From positions 124,001-188,000 of the forward strand of contig NZ_JAKLUA010000008.1 in the NCBI RefSeq assembly GCF_022012435.1: a stretch of DNA of 64,000 bases, in the 5' to 3' direction. The translations under genes and the position numbers were made by a program. Shown here piece after piece: positions 8,979 to 17,585 of the stretch; within the stretch, counting starts at the first letter, position 1; each line of letters begins with the position of its first letter. Source of the DNA: Bradyrhizobium zhengyangense. Its GTDB lineage: Bacteria > Pseudomonadota > Alphaproteobacteria > Rhizobiales > Xanthobacteraceae. The notes beneath the pieces are model-generated. The model worked only from the letters and a program-made list of their open reading frames with translations, made no database searches and was not told where the DNA came from.

Positions 8979-11900
8979 TCACTCCTTGCGACCGGAAAGC
9001 TGCTCTTTCAGCGCAGCGAGCTTGGCGAAAGGCGAGTTCGGGTCGGCGGGACGATCGCGCTCCCGCGGGGCAGCGCTCGAGGCGTAGGGGCGCAGCGACG
9101 GACCGGACTCGCGGTCCCTGCGGTCACGTCCCTTGTCGCGGTCACGGCCACGATTGTCGCGGCCCTTGTCACGATCGCCGCCGAACTTCTTGTTGTCGCG
9201 GTTGCGATCGCGATCCTTGTCGCGGTCCTTACCCTGGAAGCTGCGATTCCTGTCGTCGCGCCCTTCCTGACGCGGTGCGCCCTCGGCGCCACCTTCGCGC
9301 GGCTTGCGGAAGTCCCTGCCGCCGTCGCGACGATGACCACCGTGACGACGCTCACCCGGCTTCGCGCCTTCGGCGGCTTCGCCCGGCGCGGCCGTGGCGC
9401 CTTCAGCACCAGCCTCAGCGGTCGCGTGCTGCGGCCGCTGATTGTGGTGACGCTGATGGCGATGACGCTCGTGACGCGGCTTGCGATCCTCGTGACGGCC
9501 ACCGGGACGCCAGACTTCGACGAGCTCGGGCTCGGCGGGCGCAGCGGCAGCTTCAGCCGGCGCCGCCTCGACAGGCGGGGCAGCGTTGGGAGATGCGGCG
9601 GCTTCCGTTGCGGCGGTCTCGGCGGGAGCGGTTTCTGCGGCAGCCTCTGCCGGTGCAGCGGTCTCTTCCGCCGGCGGCGCGATGCCGGGCGCATCTTCTG
9701 GTGTGACGGGCGCTTCGGGCGAGGCTTCGAGCGCCGGCCCTTCGTGCGCGGGCTCGTCATGCTGCTCCATGCCGGGCGCGTCTTCGACGGTGACGGCCTC
9801 GATCGCAGCATCCGCGGGCGCAGCCGCCTCTTCGGTCGCAGGCGCCTCGGTGGAGGCCTCAGCCGCCGGCGTTTCCGCAGCAACAGGCGCGGCCGGCTTC
9901 GGCGGCAGCGGCGCGCGCTTTTCCATGCGATAGCCGAGCGCGCGCAGCACGGAAGCAAAGTCCTCACCCGCCGAGCCGGTGAGCGAGGTCATCGCCTGCG
10001 TCACCACAAAGCCGCGGCCATCGAATGCGCCGCCGGGCTTTTCGCCCGGCGAATTCTCGCGCCAGGCGAGTGCCGGACGGATCAGGTCCGCAAGGCGCTC
10101 CAGAATGTCGACGCGGACGGCGCGCTCGCCGGCCTGCTTGTAGCCGAGCACGCGATAGGCGTCGCGCGGCAAGCTCTTGTCGACCGGGAACGAAGTGCGT
10201 CCCGATGAAGCCAGATGCTGGGCGCCCGACAGCGCCGAGAGATCGACATTGTCCTGCTTCAGCGCCCACAAGAGCGCAGCGAGCGCACGCGCGGCGGGCT
10301 TGAGGATGCCGGGGAAATAGATGTGATAGGCGCCGAAACGGACGCCGTACTTACGCAGCGTCGCGCGCGAGGGCTGGTCGAGATCCTTCAGCTCGTTGGC
10401 GATCTTCGGACGCTCGAGCACGCCCAGCGCCTCGACCAGCTGATAGGCGATGCCGCGGGCGATACCGGTGACGTCTTCGGCCTTCGACAGCTCGAACATC
10501 GGCCCGAGCAGCTTTTCGATATGCGTCTTGAGCCAGAGGTCGAGCCGCGCCTGCACCTTGTCGCGGGGACCGCCCGTCAGGCGCTCATCCGAGATGATGC
10601 GGATGCGCGGATGCAGCGCCTCCTCTGCGGCCGTCAGACGCGCGACAGCATCGCCGGTCCAGCGGATGGTGCCGTCGGAGGTCAGCACGAACTGGTCGTC
10701 CGGCGCGTTGCCCAGTTTTTCGGCGCGCGCATTGATCTCGCCGGCGAGCACCGCTTGCGCGGCAGCCTGCAAGGCTTTCGCATCGGAGCCGGCTTCCGCC
10801 GCATCCGGTGCAAAGGTGAAGCCATCGAGGCGGCCGATGACATGGCCTTCGACGATAACTTCGCCGGTCTTGCCGATTTCCGTATTCAAGCTCGTGTTCT
10901 CCCGCAGGCGGCGCATCAATACACTGGTCCGGCGATCAACGAAACGCTCAGTCAAGCGTTCGTGGAGCGCATCCGATAATTTATTTTCGACCTCGCGCGC
11001 GGTCCCCTGCCAGCGTTCGGGGTCTTTCAGCCAGTCCGGGCGGTTGGCGACGAAGGTCCAGGTGCGGATCTGCGCGATTCTGGCCGACAGCGTGTCGATG
11101 TCGCCGTCGATGCGGTCGGCCTGGTCGATTTGGGCCGCGAACCAGGAATCGGGGATGCAGCCCTTCCGCATCAGGAAGCCGTAGAGCGTCGTCACCAGCT
11201 CGGCATGGGCGGCCGGCGACAGTTTCCGGTAGTCCGGGACCTGGCAGGCTTCCCACAGCCGCTCGACGGCGGCCTTGCCATGCGCGATATCGCGCACCTC
11301 GACGTCGCGGGCGGCGTGGTCGAGCACGCGCATGTCCTCGGCGATCGGCGCCCGTGTCAGCGTCTCGTGGCCGGGGGCGAGGTTCAGCGAGACCTGGAGC
11401 GCGCCGAGGGAGGAGAAATCCAGCTTCGAATTGCGCCATTGCAGCATCTTCACGGGATCGAAGATGTGGTTCTGGAGCGCGTTCACGAGCTCGGGCTCGA
11501 ACGGGCCGCAGCGGCCCGTCGTACCGAACGTGCCGTTGCGCGTGGCACGGCCGGCGCGGCCGGCGACTTGCGCGAACTCGGCCGGCGTCAGCCTTCGGAA
11601 CTGAAAGCCGTCGAACTTGCGGTCGGAGGCGAAGGCGACGTGGTCGACGTCGAGATTGAGGCCCATGCCGACGGCGTCGGTGGCGACGAGATAATCGACG
11701 TCGCCGTTCTGGAACATCTCGACCTGCGCATTGCGTGTGCGCGGCGAGAGCGAGCCCAGCACCACGGCGGCGCCGCCGTGCTGGCGCTTGATCAGCTCGG
11801 CGATGGCGTAGACCTCGTCGGCGGAGAAGGCGACGATGGCGGTGCGGCGCGGCTGGCGCGTGATCTTGCGGTCGCCGGCGAATTCCAGCTGCGACAGGCG

Positions 11901-12371
11901 CGGCCGCGTGATCATGGAGACGCCGGGCAACAGCCGCTCGATGATCGGGCGCATCGTCGCAGCACCCAGCAGCAGCGTCTCGTCGCGGCCGCGGCGATTG
12001 AGGATGCGGTCGGTGAAGACGTGGCCGCGTTCGAGGTCGGAGGCGATCTGGATCTCGTCGACGGCGAGGAAGGAGACATCCAAATCGCGCGGCATCGCCT
12101 CGACGGTCGACACCCAATAGCGCGGGCTCTTCGGCTTGATCTTCTCCTCGCCCGTGACAAGCGCGACAGCCTCGGGGCCGACGCGGGCGACGATCTTGTT
12201 ATAGACCTCGCGCGCGAGCAGGCGCAGCGGCAGGCCGATCAGCCCCGAGGAATGCGCGAGCATCCGTTCGATGGCGAGATGGGTCTTGCCGGTGTTGGTC
12301 GGCCCGAGCACCGCAGTGACGCCAGCGCCGGGCACGCGCTCGGAAGCAAAGGAGGAGGGAGGAAAGGCCAT
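8979..12371 (-). CDS. SUV3-like superfamily 2 RNA helicase with long disordered tail
   Basis: A 1130-residue helicase. Walker A is GPTNTGKT (about residue 23), Walker B/motif II is DEIQ, and motif VI is QVAGRAGRATR. This is the arrangement of mitochondrial SUV3-type RNA helicases, common as one large gene in Rhizobiales. The conserved part ends near residue 800. It is followed by an Ala/Pro/Glu-rich stretch and then a highly basic Arg/Asp/Lys/His-rich low-complexity tail ending LSGRKE. Such tails usually bind RNA or partner proteins. SUV3 enzymes work with RNases in RNA decay; whether this one does is inference. The S4 gene directly downstream fits an RNA-processing role. Confidence 0.85.
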   Translation of the reverse strand: MAFPPSSFASERVPGAGVTAVLGPTNTGKTHLAIERMLAHSSGLIGLPLRLLAREVYNKIVARVGPEAVALVTGEEKIKPKSPRYWVSTVEAMPRDLDVSFLAVDEIQIASDLERGHVFTDRILNRRGRDETLLLGAATMRPIIERLLPGVSMITRPRLSQLEFAGDRKITRQPRRTAIVAFSADEVYAIAELIKRQHGGAAVVLGSLSPRTRNAQVEMFQNGDVDYLVATDAVGMGLNLDVDHVAFASDRKFDGFQFRRLTPAEFAQVAGRAGRATRNGTFGTTGRCGPFEPELVNALQNHIFDPVKMLQWRNSKLDFSSLGALQVSLNLAPGHETLTRAPIAEDMRVLDHAARDVEVRDIAHGKAAVERLWEACQVPDYRKLSPAAHAELVTTLYGFLMRKGCIPDSWFAAQIDQADRIDGDIDTLSARIAQIRTWTFVANRPDWLKDPERWQGTAREVENKLSDALHERLTERFVDRRTSVLMRRLRENTSLNTEIGKTGEVIVEGHVIGRLDGFTFAPDAAEAGSDAKALQAAAQAVLAGEINARAEKLGNAPDDQFVLTSDGTIRWTGDAVARLTAAEEALHPRIRIISDERLTGGPRDKVQARLDLWLKTHIEKLLGPMFELSKAEDVTGIARGIAYQLVEALGVLERPKIANELKDLDQPSRATLRKYGVRFGAYHIYFPGILKPAARALAALLWALKQDNVDLSALSGAQHLASSGRTSFPVDKSLPRDAYRVLGYKQAGERAVRVDILERLADLIRPALAWRENSPGEKPGGAFDGRGFVVTQAMTSLTGSAGEDFASVLRALGYRMEKRAPLPPKPAAPVAAETPAAEASTEAPATEEAAAPADAAIEAVTVEDAPGMEQHDEPAHEGPALEASPEAPVTPEDAPGIAPPAEETAAPAEAAAETAPAETAATEAAASPNAAPPVEAAPAEAAAAPAEPELVEVWRPGGRHEDRKPRHERHRHQRHHNQRPQHATAEAGAEGATAAPGEAAEGAKPGERRHGGHRRDGGRDFRKPREGGAEGAPRQEGRDDRNRSFQGKDRDKDRDRNRDNKKFGGDRDKGRDNRGRDRDKGRDRRDRESGPSLRPYASSAAPRERDRPADPNSPFAKLAALKEQLSGRKE

Positions 12372-12483
12372 GTCTGCCGGATTAGGTAATGGCTGATTGG
12401 GCGAATGTCAGGGCTTGATGGGGCGGGGTGGTGCTGAGGTGTCGGCTATGTCTCCGAATGCTGCACGTGGCCAGGCATACGAC

Positions 12484-12587
12484 TGTCATGCCCCGGCTTG
12501 ACCGGGGCATCCAGTACGCCGCGGCCCATCCGCTCAACCACAACCGCCTCGGCGTACTGGATCGCCCGGTCAAGCCGGGCGATGACA
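12484..12587. repeat. dispersed palindromic repeat, family A
   Basis: A long inverted repeat. The left arm has TGTCATGCCCCGG...GCATCCAGTACGCC and the right arm GGCGTACTGGATCGCCCGG...CGATGACA. Related copies are at 14145-14259 and 32759-32860, with a decayed one at 40387-40480. It lies in the 706-base gap 12372-13077, which otherwise holds the second repeat at 12948-13051 and no gene I can support. Confidence 0.85.
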
Positions 12588-12947
12588 CCTGGTGTGTGGG
12601 AGCAGCTTCCCCAAACCTCGCGCAACTGTCTCACTTTGCGACGCTTTTTCCTCATCCTTTAAGCTTCGGAACGACTCTAGAACGAATCGCGGCCGAATCG
12701 CTGACTCCCCTCGGAGTCCTGTTCCGTTCACGCAAGGTGTCGTGGGACTCGTTTTGCGTGTGCACTAGATGGAGTTTTGGGGTGCCGCACAAGCGACGAT
12801 TTGGTGTCGGATTTCCTTAAGTTGGGGATGGCGCGGAGTCGAATCAGAATCGGGGCGGAGTCAAATGGATTCCCGGCGAATGGTGGCGCTGCGAGGCATG
12901 TGATTGAAACAACCCCATGCACAGTAGGTAAGTCATTGATATCAGTC

Positions 12948-13051
12948 ATTCCGGGGCGTCGCGCAGCGACGAGCCCGGAATCCATCGTGAGACAGTCGCC
13001 GCGGAGCGATGGATTCCGGGTTCGCGCCAAAGAGGCGCGCCCCGGAATGGC
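12948..13051. repeat. dispersed palindromic repeat, family C
   Basis: A nested palindrome with outer arms GTCATTCCGGGGCG and CGCCCCGGAATGGC and inner GGAATCCATCG / CGATGGATTCC arms. A shorter relative lies at 38508-38537. Probably a non-autonomous REP/BIME-like element. Confidence 0.75.
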
Positions 13052-13077
13052 GGCTGTTGGTGGGGCGCGCAGCAGCC

Positions 13078-13953
13078 TTACTGCGTCTTCGCTACCCGCG
13101 GCGGCTGGGCCGTGGTGATGAAGCTGGTGGCTTCCAGCATCGCCGGCCCCAAGGGCGTCGGAATCTTCAGCCAGAACGGAACCAGGACTCGGGTGCCCGC
13201 GACGGGCGCGAGCGCGATCTCGATGTTGCGCTGGGCGGCGAGATATTTGATCACCGGGCGGTCGGGGATGTAGCCGGCCACGGGCACGAAATAGAGCGCG
13301 CAGACCACGACCGGGCCGTGATAGCCCTTCTCCGCCTTCACGGTCTCCATGCGCTTGAAATCGAGCTTGAGCTCGTAGCGCATGCGGCCGTCGAACACGG
13401 GCGCCGAGCCGTGGCAGGCTTCCGGCGACAGCGGATCGCCGGTGCCGGGCACGCGCACCAGCGAGGCCGTCATCGGATCGAACACGCCGCGGCGATGCGC
13501 CTCGGTGACGACGATGCGGTCGGCATCGACGGGCGGCTCCGGAATGATGCCGAAATCCTTCACATTGCCCTTGTCGAGGGTGATGTGGATCTCTTCGGTC
13601 TTCTTCGAGGTGGTGGTGGAGGCCTGGTAGGCCGTGGCAACCAGCGCGCCATTGACGACGCGGCCCTGCGAGGCGCCGGTGCCGGACCCGCCCGCGAAGG
13701 ATTTCAGAATGCCGGTGGTGCCGCCGGAGGCCGCGGCCGAGAATACGTCGTCCTGGATATCGATGTTCCAGGCGCCGCGGCCGACCGGAATGCCTGATAG
13801 GCTCGCCTCATACTGCGCCTCGAGCTTGCCCTGCGCCGCCGCTGGCTCCGCCGCCCACGCCAACGCCAGCCCGGCAACAGCGGCCAAGGCCAGCCTGCCG
13901 GCCGACCGCAGCCGGGGCGATGAGAGGGGGAACGTGGGCACGAGGCGATCCAA
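13078..13953 (-). CDS. DUF3108 domain-containing exported protein
   Basis: A 291-residue protein with an N-terminal signal peptide: basic start, hydrophobic stretch LALAAVAGLALAWA and cleavage probably after AAAQ (about residue 41). The mature part matches the DUF3108 family: a beta-rich opening (YEASLSGIPVGRGAWNIDI), later CHGSAPVFDGRMRYELKL and a C-terminal WLKIPTPLGPAMLEATSF. It is presumably periplasmic or outer-membrane associated. The function of DUF3108 proteins is not established. It is transcribed alone, divergently from rpmB, across a 461-base gap that contains a family A repeat. Confidence 0.75.
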   Translation of the reverse strand: MDRLVPTFPLSSPRLRSAGRLALAAVAGLALAWAAEPAAAQGKLEAQYEASLSGIPVGRGAWNIDIQDDVFSAAASGGTTGILKSFAGGSGTGASQGRVVNGALVATAYQASTTTSKKTEEIHITLDKGNVKDFGIIPEPPVDADRIVVTEAHRRGVFDPMTASLVRVPGTGDPLSPEACHGSAPVFDGRMRYELKLDFKRMETVKAEKGYHGPVVVCALYFVPVAGYIPDRPVIKYLAAQRNIEIALAPVAGTRVLVPFWLKIPTPLGPAMLEATSFITTAQPPRVAKTQ

Positions 13954-14144
13954 TCGGGGAAGCGAGGTTGTTACTTAAGCCTGTTACGGCCGCAAGCAAT
14001 GTATCCCTAGGGCGATAAGCCGGGAACTCACCGGACTATGCGGCGGCGATTGCGCCCTTTATGTGATGGTAAGGCGTTTTAAACATTGCCGTTTTGGTGA
14101 TTAGCGATGCGTCAGGGACGCACACCTCCCCCCGCCCATTCCGC

Positions 14145-14259
14145 TGTCATACCCCGCGAAGGCGGGGTATCCAGTACGCCGAGACGGATCTGGTGAGGCC
14201 GGGCTCTCAAACGCCGGCCTCTGGAATACTGGATCGCCCGGTCGAGCCGGGCGATGACA
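14145..14259. repeat. dispersed palindromic repeat, family A
   Basis: Second family A copy (TGTCAT...GTATCCAGTACGCC and ATACTGGATCGCCCGG...CGATGACA), with a longer, different loop. It sits in the DUF3108-rpmB divergent gap (13954-14414), which otherwise should hold the two promoters. Confidence 0.85.
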
Positions 14260-14414
14260 CCTGTTTCGGGGCACTATCCCCGCCCAAAACCTTGACGTCC
14301 CGGCCCTCACCCCCTATACGTCCGCCCGCTCCCTGCAAGGACAGAGAATTTGCCCCCGTGGCGCCCCGAATGGCGGCCGCAATCATTGGGGGTTTAGACG
14401 GAAGGATTTTTGCC

Positions 14415-14726
14415 ATGTCTCGCCGCTGCGAACTGACGGCCAAGGGCCCCCTCGTCGGCCACAAGGTCAGCCACTCGAACATCAAGACCAAGCGCCGCTT
14501 CCTGCCGAACCTGGTCAACGTGACCTTCATCAGCGAAGCCCTGGAGCGCAACGTGCGCCTGCGCGTCTCCACCAACGCGGTGAAGAGCGTCGACCACAAT
14601 GGCGGCCTCGACGCCTTCCTGCTCAAGGCCAAGGCCGACGCCCTGTCGCCGCGCGCCCTCGAGCTGAAGCGCGCCATCCAGAAGAAGGTCGGCCCGACGC
14701 CTGCGCCGGAGAAGAAGGCCAGCTAA
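14415..14726 (+). CDS. rpmB: 50S ribosomal protein L28
   Basis: A 103-residue ribosomal protein L28. It begins MSRRCELTAKGPLVGHKVSHSN and contains KTKRRFLPNL and a basic core, with the C-terminal extension typical of alphaproteobacterial L28. The start is the ATG at 14415, preceded by GGAAGG. Upstream in-frame residues from 14094 cross a palindromic repeat and are not coding. It is a single-gene transcript, ended by a strong hairpin 70 bases downstream. Confidence 0.96.
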   Translation: MSRRCELTAKGPLVGHKVSHSNIKTKRRFLPNLVNVTFISEALERNVRLRVSTNAVKSVDHNGGLDAFLLKAKADALSPRALELKRAIQKKVGPTPAPEKKAS

Positions 14727-14796
14727 GAATTTCAAAGTTGGGCGGGGGCTAAGTTGCGTCGCGTGGCTTAGGCTTAGCCAGTTGAGTTTTGCGTTG

Positions 14797-14825
14797 CGGC
14801 CGGATCGAAAGATCCGGCCGTTTTT
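14797..14825 (+). terminator. rho-independent terminator of rpmB
   Basis: A perfect 10-bp GC-rich stem (14797-14806 with 14811-14820) closed by a GAAA tetraloop and followed by five T residues. Confidence 0.92.
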
Positions 14826-14987
14826 GTTTGCCAAATCTGCCGACCGGAAAAAATTTCCCATTCGGAGAGAGCGTTTCTTGCCAAGCCCTCTATGCAACTG
14901 GCTTATTTGCAGCCAAATTTGAAGTTGTGTGCTGGCACAGCGCTTGCTGCACCATCGATATCATTCGATCGAGCGAAGCACTGCACA

Positions 14988-15635
14988 ATGTCGGAATTCT
15001 GGGACACAGATCTTCAGCAAACTGTCCGTAACACCCGTAAACTTGTTCAGCGACAGACCCGTGCGAGGGACGTTACCGATTGGCTTGAGGACTACGCCGA
15101 GATTGGTCCACCAAGTTCGAATCAAGGCACCGCAAATGTCCCCTTCCAGCGGTGGTTTCATTTCAAGGAGGCGTTCTCTCCGAAATTCGTGGCTGATGTT
15201 CTTGCCTCGCTCCCTTATCGCGTGGAGCGCTGCTTAGACCCGTTCGGAGGATCGGGAACGACCGCCCTGACCTGCCGCATGCTTGGAATCAATTCGACCA
15301 CGGTCGAGGTTAATCCGTTCCTTGCCGATCTCATACGAACGAAACTCGCGCCTCTCTCCCCGTCAAGTTTCTGCGCCAAGTATGAGAGGATTCTGTCAAC
15401 TTTAGTCATACGGAAAGCTGACGAAGCGCTTATCGCGGGAATGCCCGCGACCTTGAAAGAGCCCGGCGTAAGCGGAAAGTTCGTTTTCAGCGCCGACGTA
15501 TATAGCACAGCGCGCGCAATATTGCGCCGTTCAAACTATCTACATGAAGATCAAGCTCGGTTGCTCCGGATTCTTCTCGGGAGCGTTCTCGTTGCGAACA
15601 GCAATGTGACAATCAATGGCAAAGGACGACGCTAG
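14988..15635 (+). pseudogene. DNA methyltransferase, 3' truncated
   Basis: 215 residues that match the front of a site-specific DNA methyltransferase. The SAM-binding motif is LDPFGGSGTTAL, followed by VEVNPF at the end of strand 2. In relatives the conserved GKGRR segment is followed by more coding sequence with the catalytic SPPY motif; here a stop codon follows GKGRR at once and no catalytic motif is present. The gene is therefore probably truncated and inactive. Base composition is clearly poorer in GC than the neighbours, suggesting transfer. It directly precedes a broken ATPase gene. An upstream in-frame ATG exists at 14892, but the family-like part begins MSEFWDTDLQQ. Confidence 0.65.
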
Positions 15636-15658
15636 CTTCGAGAAGATGGAGATCACGC

Positions 15659-15976
15659 GTGGCTGATGAATTTTCCGCAAAGAAAATTGGCCTTCCGGAA
15701 ATTCATCGAATCAAGCTTGCCAATTTCGATCTCTATTCTCTCCAGCCGAATGCAGACGTCCGCGTAGACAAGAATGTATTTTGCCTGATTGGAGCCAACG
15801 GCCTGGGGAAGTCCACCTTCCTCAATACATTGATCTACGGCCTAACCGGCGCCATCCCCGACCCATCACGAAAGTTCAGCTCCGCTCCCGAGTATTTTAA
15901 GGAAGCGATGCGCTCCAATCGTACAGAAGACTATTTTAGTGGTCGGATTAGTGAGGAAAGCTATGCATTTCTCTGA
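15659..15976 (+). pseudogene. AAA/ABC-type ATPase, N-terminal fragment
   Basis: 105 residues with a Walker A motif, CLIGANGLGKSTFLNTLIYG, preceded by strands typical of SMC/RecF-like or defence-associated AAA ATPases (HRIKLANFDLYSLQ). A functional protein of this kind needs a signature region and Walker B several hundred residues later. Here the frame stops at 15976, so this is a fragment. It starts at GTG with GGAG seven bases upstream. Its low GC and its place behind the truncated methyltransferase point to the remnant of one acquired locus, possibly restriction or phage defence. Confidence 0.6.
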
Positions 15977-16341
15977 CAAAGAGATTGCCTACAATCCGGA
16001 TTACTCGAAAACTAGAACCGACTTCGCACCGCCCACTCGCTTTTTCTTGAAACCGAGAGAATCCTGGTTCGCTGCGGCCTGAGCGGTATTCTCATCCAAA
16101 TTCGGTCCTACGCCAGTTACGATTTCCCGTATGGCGAAGGCGCTGAACTTGCTCCGATGGACTCTTGAGCGATCGCCACGATGGAAGCAACCAGAAGCGG
16201 CTCCAGCAAGGCACCGAGAAAGTCGTCGTCGGCTGCAACATCGGCTGCAAAGAGATCGCTCGGTACAAACCCAATGTCCTGAAGCTGTGTACCTTCCTGC
16301 GCAAGACGGGCGGGACTGAGTTGAAACTGTCGCTCGCCCCC
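15977..16341. other. degraded low-GC region without intact gene
   Basis: A 365-base stretch between the broken ATPase and the DUF1488 gene. Short pieces look like former coding sequence in different frames: a 39-codon ORF at 15963-16082 and an open stretch ending near 16167 with GGT-, TAC- and GAT-rich normal codon use. Nothing intact can be recognised. It appears to be the decayed end of the methyltransferase/ATPase locus. Confidence 0.5.
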
Positions 16342-16620
16342 CTACCCCCGAAAATCAATGCTCCGCAGCACGATGCCCGGCGGCGAGCCCTCGAACTCCG
16401 TGGCCTGATACTTCCGGCCTGCGCAGGCTTCGATCTGCTCGCGCAGGCGGATGAACTGGGCTTCGCGCTCATCGGGCTTGGTGCGCATCCCGCGCTCGAG
16501 GTCGTCGAGCGCTGAGGTCGAGATCGCGCAGGCGATCTCGTGGGGGCCGTCCTGCATCGAGAACTGGACGATGCCGCGGTCCTGTTCGTGGCCGATATAG
16601 CGGCCGGGGGTGAGCTTCAT
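16342..16620 (-). CDS. DUF1488-like small protein
   Basis: A 92-residue protein starting MKLTPGRYIGHEQDRGIVQF, with KPDEREAQFIRLREQIE and a C-terminal IVLRSIDF. This resembles the DUF1488 family of small alphaproteobacterial proteins of unknown function. AAGGAG lies six bases before the ATG at 16620. The frame is open further upstream, but those residues are arginine-rich and unlike a protein start. It is the last of a leftward series with the duplicated two-gene modules at 16748-18165. Confidence 0.65.
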   Translation of the reverse strand: MKLTPGRYIGHEQDRGIVQFSMQDGPHEIACAISTSALDDLERGMRTKPDEREAQFIRLREQIEACAGRKYQATEFEGSPPGIVLRSIDFRG

Positions 16621-16747
16621 GGGGGACTCCTTGATTGTGCGTCGGCCCGGCCTAGTGCGCAATTGCGGGGGCCGGGACGACCTGCTTTCAATGCGCACAC
16701 CTGTTTCCATGCACAGGGCATCGCGGGATGCACGCGCTCGCGGCGCT

Positions 16748-17044
16748 TCAGGCATCCCCACCGAGCCTTGCGAAATCGTCGAACAGCGCCGTCACCAGCG
16801 CGTGGTGGCGCGCGTCCTCGCTGGGCAGGCTCGCGGTATAGAGGTTGAGCAGGTGGCGCGTCTTCACCGCGGCCTCGGGCCACGAGGCGGAGGGCGCCGT
16901 CATCATGCGGTTTTCGAGATCGGTCTCGCGCTCGCGCAGCTCCCTGACATGGGCCTCGACGACGGCGATCGCCCGGCGCAAATCGGTCGCCTTCTGCGCG
17001 GCCATGCCGCGATGCCTGTCGAGGTCGACCGGGATGTCCTTCAT
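16748..17044 (-). CDS. conserved small coiled-coil-like protein, copy 1
   Basis: 98 residues beginning MKDIPVDLDRHRGMAAQKAT, with a heptad-like charged helical middle (LRRAIAVVEAHVRELRERETDLENR) and a C-terminal HALVTALFDDFARLG. Family not recognised. It is the second gene of a two-gene module and overlaps the stop of the preceding gene (ATGA). A clear paralogue of the same length is at 17586-17882, with most positions identical, so this is a recent tandem duplication. The helical middle may form a dimerizing coiled coil. Confidence 0.7.
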   Translation of the reverse strand: MKDIPVDLDRHRGMAAQKATDLRRAIAVVEAHVRELRERETDLENRMMTAPSASWPEAAVKTRHLLNLYTASLPSEDARHHALVTALFDDFARLGGDA

Positions 17045-17364
17045 GGCGTGACGCTCGCATCAGCGGCTTGCGCGTCTTTGGCTTGCGCGTCTTTGGCTTG
17101 CGCGTCTTTGGCTTGCGCGTCTTGGGCCTGCGCGTCGGCAAGGTCGACCGAGCCGATCGACAGCATCTCCGTCACGCCGCGCGCGCCTTCGGCCGGCACC
17201 GTGATCATGGTGGCGATGCGGCGCCAGGACGCGAACGACAGGCCCTCGATCATCTCCTCGTCGGTGACGACCTCATAGGCGCCCGCCGGCAGCATGCGAT
17301 CGATGCCGCGGATGCGGAACGGATGGTTGAATGTGATGGTCTCGCGTCGCGACCGGATGGACAT
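17041..17364 (-). CDS. conserved hypothetical protein with KDAQA repeat tail, copy 1
   Basis: A 107-residue protein. The conserved part (RRETITFNHPFRIRGIDRMLPAGAYEVVTDEE, reported here as start and end of that block, then SWRR) matches the paralogue at 17875-18165. Its C-terminus differs: it carries tandem AQ-KDAQA pentapeptides encoded by a 15-bp repeat, absent from the other copy. I start at ATG 17364 (MSIRSRRE), with GGCAGG upstream, and not at 17397. Function unknown; the HPF...LPAG block recurs in Bradyrhizobium as small standalone proteins, to my recollection. Confidence 0.65.
   Translation of the reverse strand: MSIRSRRETITFNHPFRIRGIDRMLPAGAYEVVTDEEMIEGLSFASWRRIATMITVPAEGARGVTEMLSIGSVDLADAQAQDAQAKDAQAKDAQAKDAQAADASVTP
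17065..17139. repeat. 15-bp coding minisatellite, five units
   Basis: Three exact copies of GGCTTGCGCGTCTTT (17065-17109), then two diverged units to 17139. They encode the AQ-KDAQA pentapeptides on the minus strand. Being in frame (15 bp), copy-number change would not disrupt the gene. Confidence 0.95.
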
Positions 17365-17453
17365 GGTGGCCTGCCTTTCGAGAGAGGGGAGCCCCAACCG
17401 ACGCTGCTGCGGCCGAGCATGGGCGCATCGAGCGGCAATAGCCAGCTCTAAAG

Positions 17454-17556
17454 CGCGATGAGATCAGGATGAATCGTCATCGCGCTTCAGGTTGTTGTTT
17501 GAGCATGATCTTTTCGGAAAACCGCTTCGCACTTTTCCGGATCATGCTTTATCGCC
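17454..17556. repeat. dispersed Rhizobiales intergenic repeat, family E
   Basis: Two adjacent imperfect palindromes: AGCGCGATGA...TCATCGCGCT (about 17454-17485), then GCATGATCTTTTCGGAAAA...TTTTCCGGATCATGC (about 17507-17549). I recognise this block as a sequence widely scattered in Bradyrhizobiaceae. It separates the two copies of the duplicated module. Confidence 0.75.
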
Positions 17557-17585
17557 ACGGTTCCGCGCTCAGCGGGTGCGGCGTT

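Noticed and set aside
8979..8997. GTG at 8981-8983 (minus strand) as start of the S4 gene
   Set aside because: It overlaps the helicase stop but is in a different frame from the conserved S4 sequence, giving an unrelated peptide.
9008..12389. Long ORFs on the other strand and frames over the helicase gene
   Set aside because: They are arginine/alanine-rich shadows caused by high GC and codon bias; the minus-strand frame has all helicase motifs.
15963..16082. A 39-codon ORF as a real gene
   Set aside because: No ribosome-binding site, no recognisable family, and it lies in a degraded low-GC region with other broken frames.
17065..17139. CRISPR-like array
   Set aside because: The 15-bp units are contiguous with no spacers and lie in frame within a gene; no cas genes nearby.
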